A stretch of 64,000 nt of DNA from Onchidella celtica (taxonomy: Eukaryota; Mollusca; Gastropoda; Systellommatophora; Onchidiidae): the NCBI GenBank assembly GCA_963931925.1, contig OZ007567.1:81229186-81293185 (forward strand). The letters are read 5' to 3'. The notes below the pieces were generated by a model. That model was given only the letters and a program-made list of their open reading frames with translations, made no database searches and had not been told where the DNA came from. Of this stretch, positions 37,610 to 47,739 are shown piece after piece; position 1 is the first letter of the stretch; each line of letters starts with the position of its first letter. The translations under genes were made by a program, and so were the position numbers.

Positions 37610-38860
37610 CATAAAAAAGGAGTCTAAAATTCATAAATTCCCTTTTACAATAGCCTCAAATTCATACAATCCCTTTAAAATAGTCTAAGAATCATTCTGT
37701 CCTCATAGTCTACGGATACGATTCATTGAATCCCATTGAAAATAGTTTACGATTCATTAAATCCCATCAATAACAATCTATGATTCATTAAATCCCATTT
37801 AAAATAGTCATTCAATCCTAACGAAATAGTCTAAGATTCATTAAATCCTGTGTAAAATAGTCTAACTACAGTTCATCAAATCCCATTTCCAATCGTGTAA
37901 GATTCAACATACCCTTAACAGAAATAGTCTAAGATTCGTCATATCCCTAACAGTAATAATCTACGATTCATCACATCCCCAATAGAAATATCTAAGATCC
38001 ATTAAATCCCATTTAAATTTGTCTGAGATTCCTTCAAATACATCAAAAATAGTCTAAGATGCATTCAGTCCCATTGAAATAGTCTAAGAATAATTAAATC
38101 CCATTGAATATAGTGTGTGATTCATTCAATCCCATTAAAAATAGGATAAGATTCATTCAATCCATTAAAAATAGTCTAAGATTCATTAAATCCCATTTAT
38201 AATAGTCTAAGATTCATTAAATCCCATTTATAATAGTCTAAGATTCATTAAATCCCATTTATAATAGTCTAAGATTCATTAAATCCCATTTATAATAGTC
38301 TAAGATTCATTAAATCCCATTTATAATAGTCTAAGATTCATTAAATCCCATTTATAACAGTCTAAGATTCATTAAATCCCATTTATAATAGTCTAAGATT
38401 CATTAAATCCCATTCATAATAGTCTAAAATTTTCAATCTATTCAAAATAGTCTAAGATTCATCCAGTCCAATTAAAATAGTCTAAGTTTAATTGAATCCC
38501 ATTTAAAATAGTCTAAAAATCATTCCATCCCATTAGAATAACCAAAGATTCGTTCAGTGCTAATAAAATAGTCTAAAATTAATTAAATCTACTTTAAATA
38601 GTCTAAGATTCATTAAATCCCATTAGTCTAAAGTAATCAACTCCTGGTAAAAAATAGTCCCAGGAATCATCCAAGACCATTAAAATAGCCTAGATTCACT
38701 ACATCCCATTAAAAATAGTCTAAGATTCATTCAGTCCCATTTCAAATAGTCTAAGATTCATTCAAGATCATTAAAGTAGTCTAACGATTTACTACATCCC
38801 ACTAAAAATAGTCTAAGATTCATTAAATCCCGTTGAAAAAGTCTAATTGGACCAGATGTG
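37610..38860. repeat. 31-bp tandem repeat array, about 40 units
   Basis: The unit is TCTAAGATTCATTAAATCCC then ATTTATAATAG. Outer units vary in sequence and length, while about eight units at 38165-38430 are almost identical. The array is AT-rich with a strong strand asymmetry. No unique spacers. Confidence 0.95.
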
Positions 38861-38992
38861 GGAATTTAGAAAAATGGAATAGTGCTGGAATCCTATGGCA
38901 CACTTAGCACCATGAAATGTTATCTCCAGAAAACAGGAGTCATGTTAAATAATTAAGACCCACTCTAATCAGAAGATGGCTGAAGATATTAT

Positions 38993-39271
38993 TCAATAGG
39001 AACAATCAGACCAGCCTCTTCTAGACATATCCATAGCATATCTGCACCTATGCGCTGCCTCCTCTCGTCCCCGATTCACTTCCCTGCATGTTCTGGGTGG
39101 AGCCGCCTCTGGATAAAACAATCTCGGCGGCAAAGGATGCGGCATATTCGGAGGGAGCAGACCTTGTCGGACGAGACACTCCCTCTCTTGTAGCATGCGA
39201 TAAAACAGCTCATAGTAAAAGATTGCGGATCTGCGGGCGTGGCTGCAAGATGGTACTCCAGCTGGGGGAAG
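38993..39271 (-). CDS. Gene E exon 2 (terminal)
   Basis: The classical acceptor (pyrimidine tract then TGTGTTTCAG) is followed by 92 codons and a stop at 38995-38993. It is rich in Pro, Arg and Tyr with a Glu/Arg segment ([14 protein letters not shown]). Assignment to exon 1 at 49.5 kb rests on strand, phase and order only. Confidence 0.5.
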   Translation of the reverse strand, partial: LPPAGVPSCSHARRSAIFYYELFYRMLQERECLVRQGLLPPNMPHPLPPRLFYPEAAPPRTCREVNRGREEAAHRCRYAMDMSRRGWSDCSY

Positions 39272-42200
39272 CTGAAACACATAAAGACAATAGATACACA
39301 ACATAATATTGGTACATAAATGAAATAGTATAAAACGGGGTCGGCAATCTACGACCCACGAAGGGGTTTTGACTTACCCGTGAGCAAATATTGGGATGCT
39401 AAAAAAAATACCATGCCTATCCGGCCCGCGAACAATTTTGACCTTAATTGGGGTGTTTCACCCGATCGGTGAAAGAAAAAAAAAAAAAAACCAGATGTCC
39501 AGATTCATCTAACTGGAAAATTCCCATATTTCAAGTTTTTAATGGCATTTATCTGGCCCACCGTGCATACATCGATACGCGATCCGGCCTGCAGAGGCAA
39601 AAATACTGCCGATCCCTGTGACCTGCCATATTTTGATGAGCTGTACACTGGTGCTTGTATTAAAAAAGCTAATATCATTATAAATGACCCCCAACATCCC
39701 CTGAACAAGGAATATATAAGATCTGTAAGAAGTTTAAGGCTGTTGTCAAAGAAAACTAAAACTGAGCGCTACTTTAAATCGTTTATTCCATCATCAACTA
39801 GGATGTTACAATAATGTCGTCATCTTGATCGTAATCTGTGCACAGTTGAATTATGTCCTGCGTGTCAGGTCAATGTGTTTTAGTTAGGGAAGCATATTGT
39901 GTGCACTGTTAATTTTGTTAATTTAGTTAATTTATCAGTGTGTGTGTATATATGTGTGTGTGCGCGCTATGTATCATACTTTCTGCTTCTGTAACTGTAT
40001 TGTTATGTATTCAATGATCAAAACAAATTTCCTTGTACAAGGACGAATAAAATTTATCTTATCTTATCTTATCTTATCTTATCTTATAAACAATAACTTA
40101 TGAATGACATAGCACACAGCAAATAGCACGCTATGGCAATAGACTTTCTACACCTACCTTCGTGTCCCTATATAGGAAATGATAAACATCCATTCATCAT
40201 CTCTGGTAATTGTACTGCGTCCTATTCCGCCCCGCTCCTTCATTTATTTTGGAAATGTTTTAAAAGCCAAGAAGGAATTAAATTGGCTAAGGAACGTTTT
40301 CGTAATGTTTATTTCCAGCTACAAAATCTGCACTCCTGTGTTACTTGCGTTGTTCCCCCTGATGTGAGCTTTGAGCGACGACAATGCTACGGTTTTCAGA
40401 CACGGGGACATAACTGCTATCGTACCAGGAAAGTAAATTTTATACAGTACAGACCCGTGAATCAGAGACAAGCGCACCAGGAGATTTAAGCTACCCAGTT
40501 GCTTCTCGACTTGTCGTGTTGTTAGGCCCGCGCAAAGCTGGTAATAACAGACCAAGGCCAAATTTCATAATGCTCAAGTATTTTGTTTTAATTTAATAAA
40601 CAAATGTTTATAATAAATGTGTAATATAACTAATTTCAGTTACGCTATCTGCATTTATTTATGTCTCTATATTTTATCAATATCAATCATTTACGTAATA
40701 TCTTTTTAAAAATATTTTGTGCTAAAGGTTCACCCTTGACTCACTTTAATATACGAATTCTTTACCCAAGACCCCCCGCCCCCCCCCTCCCCCCCCCCCC
40801 CCCGCCGCCCCCACTTTCTTCCCTCAACCTCAAAATCCTACTGTATAATGCAAGACGAATGGAGTCCTCGGATCGAATTAGATACCTGTGGTACTTGTGT
40901 TGCCAGCAACACCGAAGTGTCAGAAAAGTAGGCCCTAGGTCGGTAATACTGTTATATGCAACTCTTTAAAACCTTCTGGTTGTTTCTCTTACAAAATAAT
41001 TCTCACTATGGGCTCTGGCATCCCCGTCTTGTATTTGCTCTGAACAACCAGGACATTAGTGTTCACCGTGTATAACTGCGTGTATACGTTTATACAGACA
41101 CCTAAGGCTAACTAAAGCCTGCACAATATGCGTTAGAAAAACGTTCCTTGTGATATTGGCACAACTGTAGTCTGTAGTTTCATTGAGTTACCAGTGTAGG
41201 AAGAAAGCAATCCTACTTCTAGAAATACAATGGTGGATTGTGACACACTGATGGTTTCCGACGCCAAAATTCCAAAAGTAGTCTATGTTGACATGACAAA
41301 AAGATATCAATGACGAAAAGTACCGGTTCTCTGTATTTATCGTTAAGGCATTGATTTTCACAGTCCTTGTGTAATGTCATCATTTACATGACCTGTGGCC
41401 GTATGCATAATCAATGCGTAAACTAAAGTAAATACGTTGACTGGTGTTAACGCAAGAAATGAATACAATTTCTCGTGTTAACACCAGTCAACATATTTAC
41501 TTTAGTTCACGCATTGATTATGCATACGGCCACTGTTTCAGACTATGTGCACTTTATAACCAGGGATTAGTCTAGTACTTCTTACTCTCTCGGCCTTTCT
41601 CTTTTAAGCATAAATAAATAATAGCCTCCGGCACTGTGTTACATATTATGTTCACTGTCGCGATATCAGTGATAGTGGCCTAACAGACTTTATCGATCTG
41701 GAGAAGGACTTTTTTTCTTTCTTAACCTTTTATCATTTTTGAAACGCTTCAATGTTTATCAAAGCTGCGCATAATACAAGGATGTGCCCTGGCGCTCATA
41801 CAGATATCGATTTTCTTCTATCATGCTTATCGAAATGGTATTTAGCGATAGTGCTGGGAACTGGCACACTAGTTATGCCAGGAATTTAAACAAGTTTCAC
41901 ATTTCGTTAAATGACAGGTTTAAAAAAAAAAAAAAGCCTCTGCAATCTAAATTGACTAATTATTAGTGTTTGCAGGTCGATATTTCATTCATGGAGACTC
42001 ATTATTTCATTGTGTTCATGTTAACTTTGTCAAATTGGCAATGTTCACCAGACACGCAAATGGCATGATTATTTTGAGTGAGATTATTAGCTAAAAACAA
42101 AAAGTTATCTAGTTTTTGTTTCGTAAAGAGTGAGCTGATGAAAGAACAAAAAAACGGGGGGGGGGGGGGGGGGAGCCACGACCATACAAACATTAATATT

Positions 42201-43357
42201 CTCTACTATCATAACCACGATCCTTTTGTTCTCTAGGAAGTGATGGGATGAATGGGGGGGGGGGTGAGATAGACAGAAAGATAGTGTGTTACAGTATTGC
42301 TGGGACAAACAGAGTGGGCTATGCTAGTCTGTGCCTTTTATCATTTTTAGTTGAAAAGTTTCTAAGCGTTAAATGCTCCTGTGCTTGTAAAGCAAAACAC
42401 AGATATAATGTCACTCCATGCCAAGACACCAAGGGGTTCTTTGTACGGGTCCTACCCTCTCTAGGTTAAACCTCTGTTCGTTTTATGGCTCTTTAAACCA
42501 TAAATACAAAAGGTTTATTCTGGTTGCTTAACATGTACAGCCAGCTGTCAAACTGTCTTGTTCATATTTATTTAATACAGTTCCCATTGCCCGAAAAGCT
42601 GAAAACGAGCTACACTTACTAGATAAACCAGGATTGGTATCAAAATCCTCCTCCAACCTCATCTAAGGCAATTACATGTATGATAAAAGAAAAGAGTTGA
42701 AACTGACAAAGGCAGATATATTTCTTGATGCCTGGTTTTAAAAAAGAAGGTAATTGGAAAAATAATATCTCTCAGTTTTAGCGGTGAAGGCTATATAAGG
42801 CATGTCATCGGCAGCAGATGAAGAACAGCCAAACTGCTTGCTTTGGGTAGCATCAATTTTTGTGATTTAATTTTTGCTGCTATTAAATGGACTTTAAAAA
42901 AAAAAAAAGAAGCTAATGAAAGGTGTTAACTCTGATGAAATAAATGCACCCAAATAATGGACAGCTAAACACTGTTAATTTAATCAGCAAGTCTAAAGAT
43001 CTTTGTTCAATAACGTCTTAATCAGTGACAGGCTGTTTTTACGAAGCTCTTTGGGGGAGGAATAAAATAATAAGTGGTGAGATCGCAGCCTGCACAATGA
43101 GTCCATGACAGTGAACTGACTCAAGACAATACCTGCGTGTGCGTGTGTGAGTGTGTACGTGGGTGTGTGTGTGTGTGGGTGTGGGTGTGTGGGTGTGTGT
43201 GGGTGTGTGTGTGCGTGCGTGCGTGCCTGTGTGCGTGCGTGCGTGTGTGTGTGTGGTGTGTGGTGTGTGTGCGTGCGTGCGTGTGTGTGTGTGGTGTGTG
43301 GTGTGTGGGGTGTGGTGTGTGGTGTGTGGTGTGTGGTGTGTGTGCGTGCGTGCGTGC

Positions 43358-43406
<49 letters not shown>

Positions 43407-46400
43407 TGCTGTCTGTCTGTCTGTCTGTCCTGTAAGAGTCTGAAATTTGAGGCAAGACAAAAATACCGAACATGGAAATCTCGTTTGACAAACTTCACCA
43501 GTTTCCAGTTTAATGACTCGCACATGTCAAGATTAACCAAACTAATCGGATTTAAATTTGAACTTGCATAATTATTATTCCAACAGACAAGTTCACTGTT
43601 CTTGAAAGTTTTTAAAGGCTTATTGCCTATTCAGACAAAAGCCGTGCCCGTAAAAGAGAAGAAAACCTTTGACAATAGGATAATGTTTGATCCTATGAAG
43701 ATTTCTACCTGAGCATTGAGCTGTGCAGTTTTACATTTCAATTGCAGGCGAAAAAGAGAAAACGGGGGAGGGGGCGGTAAATTTATTACCGCACTACGAC
43801 CACGCCCACGTTTAAGTAGTGTGCGGGCCGATCTTTTCATAAACAAGCCGATCACGTCGGTATCTTAGTGAAATCAATACACACGATCAAAACAGATCAT
43901 CTATCACCGTGTTGTTGACTCGCATATTCGGAGGAGGATTTTATAGGGAGAGAGAAACAGAGAGGTCTTTCACTGAGGTAGGTTTACTGTTGTGTTCTGT
44001 GTAGAGGTGAAAAGGGAAAAAAGTAACATTTGTACATTATGATTAGTTTGATCATTTGACTGTTTTAATGTGCATTTCCCTTCTTGCCCCTTTACCTGAA
44101 ACATAATTATTCGCATTTGATCTGGTAGCCACGTATGTATACCGACATCCATAGCTGGACATTCCATGATCGATCATACAGTAATTTGAAACAGTCGATG
44201 TGCCAGGGAAGATGCTGTGTGAATCTCTGATTATCGTAAATCTCACCCCTTTATTACCGTGAAGTTGTAATGATAATGAACCAATATATTCAGCTCGTAA
44301 AGCTGACTGCTGAAGGTAAGGAAATAAATATTTCTTTCTGCCGTCCTTGTGGGGAGATCTCATTAATTCCATAAATACCTAATGCCCGAGCCTGTACTAT
44401 GTTGGTAGACGGTAGAGTTCTTATTGGTGATCTTTATCGATGTCCAAAACATATAATTGCAAATATGAAGTCATGGAAGGGGTTATTTAGTTCTCTTCTC
44501 GCCCGACCCAGATCCAAGTGAACAGTGGTGTGAAGTGGTCCAATTAGGCATCACAGAGAATGTCTCTCTTATGCCCTGTTTAAGTAATGAAGCAAGCAGC
44601 TTAAACGTCAAATACAGGGAATTCAAAGTCCAAAGAACTTGAAGTTTTGAGCTGAAGGCAAAACTATTAGTGCGAATTGAGGGAGAATACAGTGAATACA
44701 AAAACATCAAAAGAGGAGTCAGGCAAGGATGCGTCATGTCACCGGCTCTCTTCAACATATACAGTGAAACAATCCCTAGAAATTTAGAAGAAAGTCCAGG
44801 TCTTAAAGTAAATGGAGAAAAATAATAATATTAGATATGCTGACGACACTGTCTTAATGGCAGTTTCAGAAAGAGACTTCAATTGCTTCTGGATACTGTG
44901 GTGACTGAAAGTGAAAGTGAGGGGTTATCCTTAAACATCAAGAAAACAGAATGTATGACAATGTGAATGCTGGACATTAACCAAGGACAGGGAAAACAAG
45001 CTAGAGACAACGGAAATGTGGTCTTAAAGAAGATTCCTAAATATTTCATGGAAGGAAAGGAAATCGAATGAAATGGTGATGAAAGACGCCAACACGGAGG
45101 TCACTAATAAAAACAGTTAGGGGAAGACAATTGCAGTTCATTGGACACCTGAATCGACACAAAAGTCTTGAACACCTTGCTCTAACTGGACAAATAGAGG
45201 GCAAAAAAAAGTAAAGGTAGACAAAGAATAACATATCTAGAGAGTTTGAACAGATGGGCGACAGGGAAACAACAGGACTATAATGGGCTTTTTGAGAGCA
45301 TCCGAGCGGAGAAATGAGTAGCGAACCATGATCGTCGATATCTGTTCCAGATCTGGCACTTGAAGAAGAAGAAGAAAACTATTAAACAACTATAATCGAT
45401 CAGGAATTAGACAGACTTTCACTTGCATTTCGATGAATTCTTAATGTCAGAGAGAAATGAAGCTTGTGTTCATTTTATCCATAATACACTTTATTCATGT
45501 CATGCAGAGAGAGTCGAACTGCAGATTTTCTGAGAATCTGACAATATTTAGAGGCCACATGGGTTTTGTCAAACTCGGAGTTGTATGGAATATCTGCTCT
45601 CCAGATAAGCATGCGGTTTCACTATTGTTACCTAAATACTATCACGAATTCCTCATGGCCTATTTCAACCTCTCAAATGCAGATCTTCAATAATAAGCTG
45701 CGTGAAGGTTTACACATTACTGAACATTACAGTTCCATAAGAGAATTCAAACTGTAATATTATTCAAATAATATAAATGAGAAGAGAGAAGAAAGAAGAA
45801 AAAAATCATGCAAACGATGATACATAAATCTCTCCGCTGCCGTGAAAAAGCCCTTAATGTTTAAAGCAGTACAGTCTATTAGGCTGTTGTTATTTGTTTT
45901 CATAACAACACTGAGAAAACATAACAGCGGCTCCTTCTCGTCTCTTCATTTAATTTTACATTTCTTTTTTTTTTTTCAAATGGGAGTGGGGGAGGGGGGG
46001 GCAGGAGACACTACATATATACTTATCCTTTGAGTGACATTGTCTGGTGCATAAACTAATTGCTTAATCTTCGTTCTTTCAATCTAAGTTATTCATTTCT
46101 TCAGTCAGTGGTAAGAATGCAGTCTCCAAACTACAGAACTGGTACACTCAAATTAACTGTTTCGATCCAAGAACACGGCTAGATGTAATCGATAAGACCA
46201 CCCGTTCTCAAATAACGTGATTATGGCACCCTGTACAAGTTCAATCGATACGTTTTTTACAGCCAGATAATTCAGGTCAGCGAGTATCCAAGCATAGCTG
46301 CCATACTTTGACACTTTACAATGGTGGATCGTACGGCTGTTACACTCCTTAGGCCTGTGAATGCATACTTCTAAAAGACATTGCTCTGAACTGATATATT

Positions 46401-47706
46401 TGTAAAGCATACAGCGAACATGTGGAGTTGAAATACAGTTAGGCTTTTGCCATGTTTGTTTATCTAGTGGAATTTTACCCCGCATGTTCCAAAAAACACA
46501 GATGAAAAATGGACCATGTAGATACATCTCATTAGTGAGAAGTGTCATTCTGAAAGGGAACAGGACATAATGAGATTGTGAGAGGAAAGACAGGGTGAGA
46601 GACACACAGACAGATGAAAGGAAAGGAATGAAAGTAAGCTGCAAGAGTCAGAAAATCTCGTACAATGGTTGTGCCCATATATGGCACTATGTGTGTGAAA
46701 GTTGAAATCAAAAGCCAAATTACAGCCTGCAACGAATTCCAATTAGCATTCATCTTCACATCGCTATAACGCATGGCTTGTGATCAATAACATGAAAACA
46801 TAACGTTGGCTGGGGAAGAAAACAATGCCGTTTCCATGCCTTATAACGGAAGGAACTCTTGCCATGTGATCTGCATTTCACTAGATGAGTATCCATTACC
46901 TGCCATGAAATCCTGTTCCACTGGTAAGATATTCTATTGATTTCAAGGCGAAGGGGTTATAAAGAGGCAGCTTACATAAATGCAATGCATAGAAAACACT
47001 TCCATTGTGTTATTTCACTGCCATAAGATTTTGTTTTTGTACATGCCTTTGGAAAGTTACTTGTCAAAATTCTCCCGCCCCTTTCCTTTCCTACTTGCAA
47101 ATCTCACAAAACTTAAGCTGCGGGCCATTTAAAAGAAAATTCCCAGCAAACAAAGGAATCTGTGTTCAAATGAGTACACTGCATTTTGTTGTTTCTTGTG
47201 AGGTATCGTAAAAACAAAAAGATCTAAGGCCGTGTTTGAGCTCCGTTACCTGGCACGAAATTGCCGATGTCCGGGACCTAACGTAAATCGATACTAAATG
47301 CGTGTGACGTCACATGCAGTTCCTTCTCAAATGTGTTTGACTAAAATGTCTGAACATAAGGAATTGCGCTGCCAGGGAGATTGCATTAAAAAATGTGATT
47401 CTGCTGTTGGTCTCCAGAACAATGCTTGGAGAAAGGGCATTTTCCATCTGTGCCCCAAAACTTTGGAACAATCTGAACTATGATATAAAAACAACTAATT
47501 CAATAGAGCACTTCAAATCGAAACTCAAAACATTGCTTTTCAAAAAAGTGTATGATTTATAGATGATACTAGAACTGTTACTGAAATGTATCTTTGGATG
47601 TGTTAGTGTGTAGGTGTGATATACTGGAGTGTTTGAGACTGTGTATTCTATGTGTTTGTTAAGCGCCACCGAGCACTTTAAGTGGATTTTGGCGCTATAT
47701 AAATCA

Positions 47707-47739
<33 letters not shown>

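Noticed and set aside
33208-38860. Arrays of 46-bp and 31-bp repeats resembling CRISPR
   Set aside because: Units are contiguous with no unique spacers, and the DNA is eukaryotic; ordinary minisatellites.
43039-43571. His-Thr and Cys-Val frames up to 176 codons
   Set aside because: TG microsatellite read on either strand.
45457-45693. 78-codon frame with a hydrophobic start ([16 protein letters not shown])
   Set aside because: Could pass for a secreted peptide, but there is no cysteine pattern or processing sites, and AT-rich DNA often gives hydrophobic starts.
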